NCBI RefSeq assembly: GCF_020283565.1
Contig: NC_060060.1
Location: 12,214,001-12,278,000 of the forward strand
From: Trifolium pratense
Taxonomy: Eukaryota; Streptophyta; Magnoliopsida; Fabales; Fabaceae
Direction of reading: 5' to 3'
Length of the DNA: 64,000 bases
The position numbers and the translations under genes are program-made. The notes under the pieces were generated by a model. It made no database searches and had not been told where the DNA came from. It saw nothing but the letters and a program-made list of their open reading frames with translations. This document shows, in pieces, positions 48,801-59,880 of the stretch. The number at the start of each line of letters is the position of its first letter. Within the stretch, counting starts at the first letter, position 1.

Positions 48801-51800
48801 TGGAAAAGAATTTGAGTTGTCCAGTTATAGCTACCTTAAAACTAATTATCATTATGTCAACAATTGAATGAATTGTTAGCAATCAAGTTGCAAGACATGG
48901 TTTCTAACTACCTTCTTGGATTTTGCTGAACCAGCAAAATTTGCTGCTTTCCCAATTATGTTCGAAATTTTTTTGGTCGAGTCCTTCCCTGGTGGATGGT
49001 TTTCCTCAGGCTTGTCAAAAGGGTAATTCGTAGTCTTTCCAGTTATTTTCTTTGATGTTTTCCTCTTGTGCCGCCTGAAGTGGGCCAGCTTCAATACAGT
49101 ATCTTCTCTCCTATCCTGATGAGTGCATGCATATAATGTCGGTTAACTAGGGTATTGGGACTATGCTTTAGTACCAAATGTTAATCAAGGTTAAAAATAT
49201 AGTGTACCCAGTGATGTGGCATAACTCCCAGGATCGATTCTCTGAATTCCCTGCATTCAAACTATAATTTCACATGTCACAGGAAGCTATCTTTTGGGTA
49301 TATATGGATAATCATAAAGAAATATTTCACAATAATATTACATTTGAATGAAACACTCCACTATGTGCACATGCTGCTATTTCGACACACAAAGAAAGGA
49401 GTTGACTAAGTCACTCAAGTAGATTTGGATGAGTACTGCTGTACTAGAGTTCTATACTAAACTCCATATAAACAAACAACAATTTTTGAACAAACAACAA
49501 TTTGTTTTAATGGTTGGTCATTTTAAGAGAAAAGGTGGATAACATAAAATATATGACTAGAAATCCAGTCTCTAGTCTATAGGAAATTAGGACTACGTTG
49601 ACAACAAGCACTGCAACATTTTTAAACAAACTAAGGTCATGGTATTTCTTTCATTTGGAAGTTGTTTATAAGATTAATGAGGAAAGGAATGGAAAAAGTA
49701 ATAAATCTGAAATTACAGTATTACTTACGTATAACAAAACCAGAAAACTGGGCTAAAGCAGAGAACATTTTATCAAAAAAAACATGTATATCTCTAGATT
49801 AGAATAAAATGGATGTATGAAAAAGAAAACAATGATTCCCCTGCTTACAAAGGATGGAATGGTATTTTTATGCCACTCCATTTCACCATATTCCATCAAT
49901 TCAACATGCCATTATGAAGTTGGGATTAAATTGAACAGCTATAGCTTAGTACCTCTCCAGGTTGACGTCTATTCAAAGCATGAACATCAAGTTTGTAGTT
50001 ATGCTGTGGAATTAACTGTGATGCATCTGAAGAAGCTTCTTCGATGTTCTAAACAATTAAATGACAATACTAGCAGTTAGAAAGGATAAGGCTGCACAAG
50101 ATCATTTAACAAAATAAATGTTGGACTAGCATAAATCACACATTCAATCAAACTCGACCACTATGTTGGCTGTAAAACATCTATCTAGTACCACTGCCAA
50201 AGACAGAAAAGACTAAAGTTTATGCTGGTTGGGAGGTGGTTCCATTGGTTTTGATGGAATTTCTTTAAAAAAAATACATATTTGTGCACCAGTGCGTTAA
50301 AATCCAAGTGCAGATGCTTACAACAAGGCTCCAATATCTTCAAGGGTATAATTTATTATTGACATTTAGGCTCTAACTCATTATGTTCTGAATTTTGTGA
50401 GCTTAACTATATAATAACTTTTCTTCAGCTTTCATGTTTGTTGCAGGACATATACATACTGTCTAGAACTAAGTTGCTACCCCCTGAATAAAGTTTCACA
50501 TAAAACAGGGAGAGAGGATAGAGAAAGTTCACATAATCACCTATTGAATTTACAGATAAAGAAGATAACTCTTTCCAAAACCAAGAAAGATGCAGTTTAA
50601 ATTAAAAAAATTGTTGGAAAATATTTAGTTTCCTAGTTTGTTATTTCTAGGAGATTCTAAGCCTATCTATTATTTCCTTTTATGTTTGTACTCTTCCTAT
50701 TTAAACCAGCCTTGAGCTGAGGAATAACATAGAACAGTATTCACTTATTATTTTTCTACATGGTATCGAGAGCTCCCGATTTTGGGGGTCTCGCTTCCGC
50801 AAAACCCTAGCCGCCGTCGTGTTTACAATCTGACACGACAACTGATTTTGTGTGCGGCACTGTTCACCCGTGACACTGTTCACGCGCACTGTTCACGTGG
50901 TTACTGTTCACGCGCACTGTTCAAGCTGTTCACCGGTGTTTATTTTTCTTTGCTGCTTCCGGTACTACTTGGCTAAGATTATTAATTATGACGTTTTTTT
51001 ATTCTCGACGACGATATTCCACTTTCAAATACCGTCGTGAATGCAAATATTGTCATCGTTTGGGACATACTATTTTTCAATGTTGGAAATTACATGGTCT
51101 TCCGCGACCTTCAAATCAGAAGAACAAAGGTGGAGGTGAGGGTCATACATTCCAAGCCAGTAATTCTGATCAAGAGCATCAGTCTTCTTCAATTCAGCTT
51201 TCATTCACGATGGAACAACTAGACAGACTGTACAAAATTCTTGAATCTAATACTCTTTCTGGCTCTGTTGCCCCCAAAGGTACTTCTGCCCTTTTTAGTG
51301 TCAGTCCCAGTCGTGCTTGGATAGTAGATTCGGGTGCAAGTGATCACATGACAGGTGATTCTACTCTGTTTTCTTCTTATAGTCCATGTGCAGGTAACCA
51401 TAAAATAAAAATTGCGGATGGATCCTTTTCAGCCATTGCGGGTAAAGGTTCGGTTGTGTTGTCTCCAAGTCTAACCCTTAAAGATGTTCTTCATGTCCCA
51501 AATCTATCTTGTAGTCTCATGTCTGTCAGTAAATTAGCCCAAGATAGAAATTGTCAAACTAATTTTTTTCGTACTCATTGTGTTTTTCAGGATTTGAACT
51601 CGGGGAAGATGATTGGTAGTGCTAAGGAGAGTGGAGGACTCTACTACTTCGACATTGAACCTGAATCACAACTACCTTCCAAACCAATAAGTTCATGCTT
51701 TGAATCTTTTTTAGTTCTGAATAATAATAATGATGATGTTATGTTATGGCATTCACGATTAGGTCATCCTAGTTTTCCTTATTTAAAACACTTATTTCCT

Positions 51801-54800
51801 GAGTTATTTCGTAATAAGGATTTATCTTTGTTTAAATGTGAAGCATGTGAATTTGCAAAACATCATCGTTCTCATTTTCCATTACAGCCCTACAAACCAT
51901 CAAAACCTTTTTCTGTTATTCACAGTGATGTTTGGGGCCCTAACCGAACGAGTACAATTTCTCATAAAAAATGGTTTATCACATTTATAGATGATCACTC
52001 AAGAGTTTGTTGGGTGTACTTGTTAAAGGGGAAATCTGACGTTTGTCAGGCCGTAAAAGATTTTGTTAAAATGGTGCAAAATCAATTTCAAACAAATATT
52101 CAAGTATTTAGAAGTGATAACGGCAAAGAATATTTTAACACAATGTTGAGTGATTTTTTTCGTGAAAATGGAATTGTGCATCAAAGTTCATGCCCTAACA
52201 CTCCCCAACAAAATGGAGTTGCAGAAAGAAAAAATAGGCACTTGTTGGAGGTGGCTAGAGCTTTACTTTTCGCAAGTAAAGTACCAAATTATTTGTGGGG
52301 TGAAGCAGTTTTAACTGCTGCATACTTAATTAACAGAGTGCCCTCCAAAGTTCTTAATTTTAAAACTCCAATTCATATTTTCAAAGAATGTTTTCCTAAT
52401 GATCGTGTTTCAAACGATTTGACCTTAAAAATCTTTGGTTGCACTGCATTTGTTCATGAACATAAGAATATTAGCAAACTTGAACCGCGTGCTATAAAAT
52501 GTGTTTTTGTTGGGTATTCTCCAACCCAGAAAGGATATAAATGTTTTGATCCAAAAAATCAGAAAATGTTTGTCACCATGGATGTTACATTCTTTGAAAA
52601 CAAACCTTTTTTTGACACGCATCTTCAGGGGGGAAATTTAAATGAAGATTCGTCTCAAACTGAGGACATGAGTTTTTTTAACTCGTTTCAAACTGAGGAC
52701 ATGAGTTTTTTTAATAATTTATCTTTGCCGGTATCACAAAGTTCTAAGACTTATACTTCTGCACCAACGAAAAATGGCCATGATTCTTTATCTAATCCTA
52801 CTCCTGTTATGAGTAGTGAGCTTGGTGAATCCGAGCCTACATTTTCTCATGAAGAAAACAATGAGAATCTTGAAAACAATGATAATGATGATCTAATTGA
52901 AATGCCACAAAATAATGAGTCATATAAAGATAATAGGTTTGAAGCAGGAAACAAGACTTGGAAAGGAAAGGTTTTTGTGAGAAAGAATCACAAAGAAAGT
53001 GATGAGTCCACATCTCAACACTGTCATGAATCTGAACCGGGGGATGATCAACTTCCTAAAAAAAGAAAAGGTAAGTCTATCTCTGTTTCTGAGAGTCGTA
53101 TTTTGTATCCCGATATCGATGATCCTGTGGCTGTTAGAAAACCTGTTAGATCTTGCACTAAATACCCATTGTCCAATTTTATATCATATTCAAATTTGTC
53201 TTCGTCTTTTTCTGCCTTTACCTCAAAATTGTCTAGTGTAGAGATTCCAAAAAATGTACAGGTTGCTCTAGAAGTTCCAAAGTGGAGGGAAGCTGTACTT
53301 GAGGAGATGAAAGCTCTTGAAAAGAACAAAACCTGGAGTGTTATGACACTACCGGATGGCAAGAAGACGGTTGGATGCAAATGGGTGTTTACTGTGAAGT
53401 ATAATTCAGATGGGTCAATCGAAAGGTACAAGGCTCGATTGGTGGCTAAGGGTTTTACCCAAACTTATGGTATAGACTACTCAGAGACTTTTGCTCCTGT
53501 TGCAAAATTGAACACTGTCAGAATTCTCTTGTCTCTTGCTGCTAACTTAGATTGGCCCCTACATCAGTTGGATGTTAAGAATGCTTTTCTCAATGGTGAT
53601 TTAGAAGAAGAAGTATATATGGACATTCCTCCTGGCTTTGAAGACAAGTTTGGATCAAATGTATGCAAACTAAATAAGTCTTTGTATGGATTAAAGCAGT
53701 CTCCTAGAGCTTGGTTTGAAAAGTTCACTTATTCCATGAAGAAACAAGGGTACATTCAAGGACAAGCTGACCACACCTTGTTCACAAAGCTCTCCCAAGA
53801 TGGAAAAATTGCTGTCCTAATTGTTTATGTTGATGATATCGTCCTTACTGGAGATGATATAGTTGAAATGGCAAGAGTAAAAGAGAAATTAGCATTAGAC
53901 TTTGAAATCAAGGACTTGGGATCCATGAGATATTTTCTTGGTATGGAGGTTGCTCGATCAAAAGATGGTATTGTAGTTTCCCAGCAAAAATACATTCTAG
54001 ATTTATTGAAAGAAACAGGAATGAGTGGATGTCGACCAGCAGATACTCCCATGGATCCTAATGCAAAACTTTGGGAAGAAGGTAGTGTTCCTGTTGATAC
54101 TGGAAGGTACCAGAGATTGGTTGGGAAACTGATTTATTTGGCACACACTAGACCTGACATTGCTTTCTCGGTTAGTGTAGTAAGTCAGTTTATGCATTCT
54201 CCTTTTGAGGAACATCTTGAGGCAGTCTATAGGATACTGCGATATTTGAAAGCAAATCCTGGAAAGGGATTATTTTTTAAGAAGACTAATGAAAGAAATG
54301 TGTCTATCTTTACCGATGCTGATTGGGCAGGTTCAGTCACTGACAGAAGATCAACCTCCGGATATTGTACCTATGTTTGGGGTAATCTTGTGACATGGAG
54401 GAGCAAGAAACAAGGAGTTGTAGCAAGAAGTAGTGCAGAAGCTGAGTTTAGAGCTATGGCTCAAGGTATTTGTGAAGGATTATGGATCCACAAAGTCCTA
54501 GAAGAGCTTAAGATGAAAATTGAGCTTCCATTGAAATTATACTCTGACAGTAAAGCCGCTATTAGCATAGCTCATAACCCAGTTCAACATGACAGAACCA
54601 AGCATATTGAGATCGATCGGCATTTCATAAAAGAGAAGTTAGATGCCGGAATCATATGTCTACCTTTTGTAACTTCGAGTCAGCAAACTGCAGATATCTT
54701 GACCAAAAGCTTAGCAAGACCCACCTTTGAGCATTTCATCGGCAAGTTGGGCATGATAGATATCTATGCACCAACTTGAGGGGGGGTGTTGGAAAATATT

Positions 54801-57513
54801 TAGTTTCCTAGTTTGTTATTTCTAGGAGATTCTAAGCCTATCTATTATTTCCTTTTATGTTTGTACTCTTCCTATTTAAACCAGCCTTGAGCTGAGGAAT
54901 AACATAGAACAGTATTCACTTATTATTTTTCTACAAAAAATTAGGGTGGTATTTGCATGATGACAACACCCAAACAATAGAGTGCACTAAAGACCAAAGA
55001 AGAAAGAATACCACCTCATTTTTTCTGCTCCACCGTTCTACACCAGATCGACCAGCAAATGCATAAAATGCAAAATGGCGTAAATCCACAGTTCCGGTGT
55101 TTTCAGAAGCCTATCCAGGAAAAGGAACAGAATAAACTGTTAAAGTCTTCAACCTTAAAATGGGAAGAAAACTAAAATCACATGATACATTTTTTTGTAA
55201 AAAGAAAAATCTAAACAAAACGAGTGAAACTGTCTCCCATTTAATTAGCTAACTGATCATGAAGGTCCAGATTTATAGACTACTTTGATAGGGACTTGGG
55301 GATTATGGGGTGCTCAAGTCCCATGTGGAGTAGTATGAGATGTTTGGTGGAGTATTTAAGTGGTTTGGTTCTTCCCCCTTGATAGCTAGCGTTTAAGGGT
55401 GGGTTCCCTAAGTGCTTAGATACTTATCAATTGGTACCAGAGCTGATTGTCGGTGACTCGAAATGGCTACATACAAAGGGTCTGACCAGAAAATGCCGAG
55501 TGAAGTGTCATAGAGTGCAGCTGCTGAGGATGTCGGCTCTCAAGGGCAGTGCTATGATAGGGACTTGGGTATTATGGGGTGCTCAAGTCCCAGACTGAGT
55601 AGTATGGGATGCTTGGTGGAGTATTTAAGTGGCTTGTTTATTCCCCTTGATAGCTAGCTTTTAAGAGTGGTTACCCCAAGTGCTTGGATACTTATCATAC
55701 TTACTGCGAGGTGCACAGAGTTTGTTTATTGGCTTTAACAATGCCAAGACTTGGTGAACTTTTATATTATCTATTTATGTCAGAACAGGAATTTGAATTG
55801 ATTGGTTAAGAGCATAAAATAAGCTCAGCCTTGAAGATCCAAAATTAAAGTGAAGTTAATAAAATAAATAGAATGGACTCAAAGTTTAACCCAAAATTAG
55901 TATGCTACACGATAGTAAGACAAAATGAGCACAAAATTTAGCATCAACTCGCAACGTGTCTATACCTCCTTTTCAGTAGCACTTCTTCGATGCTGCTCAG
56001 CAAATCTGGCTCCCATTCCAATTTCTTCAAAAGGATCCATAAAAATCTGAAATTGGAAAGCAATAAACATAAGCTACACCGGAATCATCAAATTAGAAGA
56101 TAATACCAATAATTCCAAAGGTAAACAAGAGATAAAAATTCAAAAATCATTACCATTAAAAAAATTAAATAACAAATAGAAATTTCTGAGACTCAAGAAG
56201 CCACACATACTATCATACTTTATCAAATAAAATTGCTGAGGAACTCTCATCTCTTCCAAGAAAACAAGATAGCTACGACCTTATGCTGCTCATAAATTTA
56301 AGAGTTCAGTTTTATGAAAGATGAAGAACACCATCCACATTAAATTATGAGTTTTTCCATTCGCATATAGAAAGCTGACACACATACTTGGCAAAAATAG
56401 AATTATAATCGGGAAACAAGGAAAGTGACACATACATGTGGTTGCATTTCCATCCTCCCACCAACAATGATCAATCCTGTATCTCCATGCTTCAAAGTAT
56501 AATTGCTTACAGAGATTGAAACTTCCCTATGGTGAGCATTATGGGGAAAATCCTCCTGTTAAAAGCCCACTAAAACCGTTCATAAACTCAACATAACAAA
56601 ATAATCAAAACTTTAACTGAAAATTCTATAATTGAAATATATCACAACATAAACACCATACCTGCAAATTATTTTCCCACAACTTTTGTAGGTTGGAATC
56701 AAAACACATTACAAACCAACCCGACGTTACCACAACCAAAACCTGTTTATGCGGTTGCCCAATTTTATATCGGTCAATATAGCCAGTAGCCATAGCAACA
56801 GGACGTCTCCCAGACATGACACGCACTTTGTCAGGCAACAGAGATACCTCGGCCAACACACGTGCCTCGCTGAATCCTTCATCAACACGCCTACTATGTG
56901 GCTCCAAAATCTAAAACACCCAAAATATACACAAAATCCAGTTACTACCATGACAGTATTCCTTCTACCATTCCTGACAAACTAATTATTTTTCTGAAAA
57001 CTCGGTATCCAGCCCAATGACTAACTAATCAGAGAGACACCAATTCCACCGTCCACGGTGCAATTGAGCTAAATTGTGCTACCAATTGACCAAAAAAATA
57101 GTTTTTTTTTCTTTTGTGGCAATGCATAATTTGCATAAATTAATGTTTAATTACCAAATGAAGTATGCAATTTTACAATGGAAGTAAAAATTGGGGGAAA
57201 AAAAAAAGAACCTGAATTTTGGCATCGTGAGTAGCTACGAGAACTTCTTTTTTACCGTCGCCGTTGAGATCGGCGACAAGGGGAGGAGGAAGGCGTTCGG
57301 TTTCGTATTTGATTGGATATTCATCGGTTAGATGCATCCATGCGTCTTTGAAGGAAACACCACCATCTTGCTGAATGAATTGAAATTGAGAAATGAGGGG
57401 TTAGGGTTTTAGGAGTGAAAAATTGGAGTGGAGTGAAGAAGGGTACTTACGTGAAGAGAGAAGAAAATAGCGAAAGCTGAAAGCATGAGAATGGCCAAAT
57501 CACGCTTCCTCAT
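45900..57513 (-). CDS. NERD1: FG-GAP repeat membrane protein, NERD1-like, 13 exons
   Basis: Single-pass membrane protein with FG-GAP (integrin alpha N-terminal-like) repeats, like Arabidopsis At3g51050. I recall that gene as NERD1, a Golgi-associated protein linked to the exocyst and cell expansion. Exons: 57451-57513, 57212-57370, 56662-56910, 56436-56555, 55966-56046, 55015-55110, 49953-50048, 49208-49261, 48912-49115, 47317-47442, 46986-47051, 46564-46863 and 45900-46376. They sum to 2,091 bases, 696 residues, and every intron is phase 0. The N-terminus is a signal sequence (LAILMLSAFAIFFSL). Calcium-loop-like motifs include VADLNGDGKKEVLVA, HADINGDGVLDHV and EDFSNDGLTDLILVT. One helix (FFSVLIGCLIVVMGVIFV) lies near the C-terminus. 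Exon 8 needs the acceptor at 49262-49263 to keep CREFRES. Introns 5 and 6 carry retroelements, yet splice sites are intact. Confidence 0.92.
50612..50760 (+). repeat. 5' LTR of copia element
   Basis: 149 bp, TG...CA, apparently identical to the 3' LTR. Confidence 0.93.
50988..54779 (+). CDS. Copia polyprotein (zinc knuckle, protease, integrase, RT, RNase H)
   Basis: Intact frame of 1,263 residues carrying the enzymes for reverse transcription and insertion. In order: a CCHC zinc knuckle at 19-32 (CKYCHRLGHTIFQC), the aspartic protease motif WIVDSGASDH at 111-120, and a pre-integrase zinc region (LWHSRLGH to CEACEFAKHH). Next is the integrase core with the D-D-E residues in HSDVW (about 311), RSDNGKEY (about 374) and AERKNR (about 410). 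Reverse transcriptase spans about 766-1010, with KARLVAKGF, DVKNAFLNG and YVDD near 945. RNase H starts near TDADWAG (about 1108) and ends with DRTKHIEIDRHF. The usual gag capsid region before the knuckle is missing: only 213 bp separate the primer-binding site from the start. A nine-residue QTEDMSFFN repeat occurs twice in the linker. Confidence 0.95.
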   Translation: MTFFYSRRRYSTFKYRRECKYCHRLGHTIFQCWKLHGLPRPSNQKNKGGGEGHTFQASNSDQEHQSSSIQLSFTMEQLDRLYKILESNTLSGSVAPKGTSALFSVSPSRAWIVDSGASDHMTGDSTLFSSYSPCAGNHKIKIADGSFSAIAGKGSVVLSPSLTLKDVLHVPNLSCSLMSVSKLAQDRNCQTNFFRTHCVFQDLNSGKMIGSAKESGGLYYFDIEPESQLPSKPISSCFESFLVLNNNNDDVMLWHSRLGHPSFPYLKHLFPELFRNKDLSLFKCEACEFAKHHRSHFPLQPYKPSKPFSVIHSDVWGPNRTSTISHKKWFITFIDDHSRVCWVYLLKGKSDVCQAVKDFVKMVQNQFQTNIQVFRSDNGKEYFNTMLSDFFRENGIVHQSSCPNTPQQNGVAERKNRHLLEVARALLFASKVPNYLWGEAVLTAAYLINRVPSKVLNFKTPIHIFKECFPNDRVSNDLTLKIFGCTAFVHEHKNISKLEPRAIKCVFVGYSPTQKGYKCFDPKNQKMFVTMDVTFFENKPFFDTHLQGGNLNEDSSQTEDMSFFNSFQTEDMSFFNNLSLPVSQSSKTYTSAPTKNGHDSLSNPTPVMSSELGESEPTFSHEENNENLENNDNDDLIEMPQNNESYKDNRFEAGNKTWKGKVFVRKNHKESDESTSQHCHESEPGDDQLPKKRKGKSISVSESRILYPDIDDPVAVRKPVRSCTKYPLSNFISYSNLSSSFSAFTSKLSSVEIPKNVQVALEVPKWREAVLEEMKALEKNKTWSVMTLPDGKKTVGCKWVFTVKYNSDGSIERYKARLVAKGFTQTYGIDYSETFAPVAKLNTVRILLSLAANLDWPLHQLDVKNAFLNGDLEEEVYMDIPPGFEDKFGSNVCKLNKSLYGLKQSPRAWFEKFTYSMKKQGYIQGQADHTLFTKLSQDGKIAVLIVYVDDIVLTGDDIVEMARVKEKLALDFEIKDLGSMRYFLGMEVARSKDGIVVSQQKYILDLLKETGMSGCRPADTPMDPNAKLWEEGSVPVDTGRYQRLVGKLIYLAHTRPDIAFSVSVVSQFMHSPFEEHLEAVYRILRYLKANPGKGLFFKKTNERNVSIFTDADWAGSVTDRRSTSGYCTYVWGNLVTWRSKKQGVVARSSAEAEFRAMAQGICEGLWIHKVLEELKMKIELPLKLYSDSKAAISIAHNPVQHDRTKHIEIDRHFIKEKLDAGIICLPFVTSSQQTADILTKSLARPTFEHFIGKLGMIDIYAPT
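54787..54935 (+). repeat. 3' LTR of copia element
   Basis: 149 bp. It follows directly after the G-rich tract that primes plus-strand synthesis. Confidence 0.93.
55286..55697 (+). mobile_element. 412-bp TRIM element in FG-GAP intron 5
   Basis: LTRs of 144 bp (55286-55429) and 143 bp (55555-55697) both begin TGATAGGGACTTGGG and end ATACTTATCA. They are flanked by a perfect 5-bp duplication TACTT (55281-55285 and 55698-55702). The primer-binding site TGGTACCAGAGC (55432-55443) follows the first LTR, and CTCAAGGGCAG lies before the second. The interior is only 125 bp with no coding sequence. The LTRs differ at well over ten sites, so this insertion is older than the copia element. Confidence 0.9.
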
Positions 57514-58983
57514 GATGAATGCAATTTTGGTTATTTCTTCTTCAACATTCAACGGAATAGAGCCACTACTTGACCTTGGCGGTGTCTTTCTTCTTCAACT
57601 CTAGTGGTAATGGTAACGATGATGGCTTGTTTCAAATTTTTAATTTTTAATTTTTTTGTGGACATTCACGCCATCAAAAAACTCATTTGTTGGTCGTAGA
57701 AAATATAATTAGACATCACATGATGCCGTGGAAAATTGATTTTATGTTGGTAAGGTAAGGAATATTGACTCTCCATTTTACATTATCATAGTATCATGTA
57801 AAAAAAAAATAAAAAAAATAAAAAAAATATTTTTAAGATTCAATATCTCGTTCAAGGACAGACTAATTTCAGAGACATTAATTTCACTGCTCATTCGTTG
57901 GAGTGTCCATATAAGGTAATTGTCCTTCCATATATTGATCAAATGACCGGTTTCCACTATCCGGGTGAAACCGTGTTTTATAACCCAAACCCACAAAACT
58001 TTATGAACACTTCTTTAGCTGTAATTACGAAAGCAACTCAGTCGGGATATTCCCCTAGCCCCTAAGACTAGGGGAGTGGTGGGATTTCAAGCATTTAGGA
58101 GGTAATTAATTAGGGTTTGATAAAACATGTCATCTAAACCCCATTCAAACTCATGTCTTTGGTTGACAACATTTGTTTCGGTGGATCAAATCCATTTTAT
58201 TATTCTCTCATTGAAACCCCACCAAAATTTCTTTATCATGGCTTCAATATGATCACATAAACGTGTTGAAGTAAGAAGTACCCTATAATGTAATTGTGAA
58301 TAGAGTGGTCCATGAGTTTGACAAGAACATTTCGTTCTCTAAAGAAAGAAAATTATCCTTTCAATCCTTCAACTTCTTCCAAAGATTGTTGCTTCGATCA
58401 TCCAATAAAGGAGGAAAATCTTGAGTATTTAGATAGCGTCTCTACTCTTGTCAAAAAAAAAAAAAAGATAGTGTCTTTACTAGTTGGAACATTTCGAATG
58501 AAAAATCTCTCAAACATGAACAAAAAATTGACCTGAAGCATCTTTATAACATTAGAAATAATTCTCAAACTAGGGTGTCAAAGTGTTATATAGTGCACAA
58601 TCTTTATTTCTCATGAGATTCGATATATTTTCCTTCTCACCCATAGATAAGCTAGGTCTCCTTTGCCATCACGCTACGCTCATTACACTCGTTTGTGGTT
58701 TGCCCCATTTAGAACCTCAAATCTTGGAGCATGTGATCAGGGCAGAGGAAGACTTTGTCTAACATATCGATTTGTCCGATATCGGTTATTCAGATAAACA
58801 TAATTGTTGATTCTCAAATAAGCGTGCTCTAATTTCGTATAATATATCGATCTCTAAATTTTAAATCTTACATAACAAATTTAATATTAAGGACACTGCC
58901 ACACTAGTGTTATCCCATATTTTAGCTCAAGGTAAAATATGTGATAATCTCCAGTTCCAAAGACATTTATTGTTATAAAAACC
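57514..58983. other. FG-GAP gene promoter side and intergenic DNA
   Basis: The first few hundred bases should hold the FG-GAP gene promoter. Minus-strand 57778-57996 contains GFTRIVETGHLINIWKDNYL, similar to the W/G-rich segment of LINE-type reverse transcriptase products, so it may be a small LINE remnant. Otherwise no gene is supportable. Confidence 0.4.
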
Positions 58984-59755
58984 TGTTGAAATGGCTTTAA
59001 ATAGCCTTAGTCTTTAATGTCTTCAAGAACAAGAGAGATTATCTCTCTTGTCGTTTAAATGAAGGTTAAGGGTAATGTCTTTAAGAACAAGAGAATTCTA
59101 ATGGAAAAAACTTCACAGCTCGAGACTGAAGAATATTTCGATAGAAGCCAGCGAATCGAAGTAGTCAGGAATTGTGGACTTAAGAGCATTTTTCATCATT
59201 TAAGTGTGACTCGACTTCGACGGTTACAACGGTTTAAAGGCCTTGGTTCATTTCAAATGCAAAAGGACGCGTGGCTGAAGTTTAGTAGTTTAACGTTAGG
59301 GTAGACGTTACTTAGTTTTCTATAAATAGAAGTATGTATAGTCGAAATAGGGGTCACAATTCATTTACACAAAATCTCAAACACTCAAAGTATCCATGTT
59401 AAGGCGAGAAACGAGTTACTCGAGAAAGATGTATGAATCGGTGAACCTTTACATTTTCTTTGTAACTTTTACATTCTTAATGCAAATTTACTTTCCATAA
59501 GTCTTTACTTCCTAAAGCATTTACAAATTTTGCATTTTATTAGTTCCCTCGTTCGAGTGAACTTACTTTAATTATATTTAACATATGTTTCAGAAATCAA
59601 ACATATTGTTCTTTTGCAAAATAAGGATGTCTTTAAAGATAAACTTCCAAATTTCTTTTAACAAAATGCATGAACAATTGTCCCGAGATTTACTAGTTGA
59701 TCTCTCAAGTAATTAATTTAAACTAGCGGTTGTTTACCAAAAATCAGTGTAAACA
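58984..59755 (+). repeat. Probable 5' LTR of a Ty3/gypsy element
   Basis: Begins TGTTGAAATGGC and ends GTGTAAACA just before TTGGCACGCCCAGTGGGAC, a likely primer-binding site at about 59758-59776. A TATA-like TCTATAAATAGAAG lies near 59320. The other LTR is outside the window, so the start is provisional. Confidence 0.65.
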
Positions 59756-59880
59756 AATTGGCACGCCCAGTGGGACGGGTTGTTTTGTGCAATTTACATT
59801 TTTGAAAGAAGTTTATTTTCTAAAAATCCTTTTACAAATACTAAGACAGTTAGTGTTTATAGTTTGTGTTTTGATTTTGT

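Larger units (their letters stand above)
50612..54935 (+). mobile_element. Ty1/copia retrotransposon in FG-GAP intron 6, antisense to host
   Basis: LTRs of 149 bp (50612-50760 and 54787-54935) begin TG and end CA and look identical by eye. The primer-binding site TGGTATCGAGAGCT follows at 50761-50774, and a G-rich tract ending GAGGGGGGG precedes the 3' LTR. The flanks AAAAT and AAAAA match at four of five places in an A-rich site. The single long frame is intact but lacks an N-terminal gag domain. The element is young. It lies opposite to the host gene. Confidence 0.95.

Noticed and set aside
57778..57996. Possible LINE gene on the minus strand
   Set aside because: Only a short motif-like segment is present, too little for a separate feature; it is mentioned under the intergenic entry.
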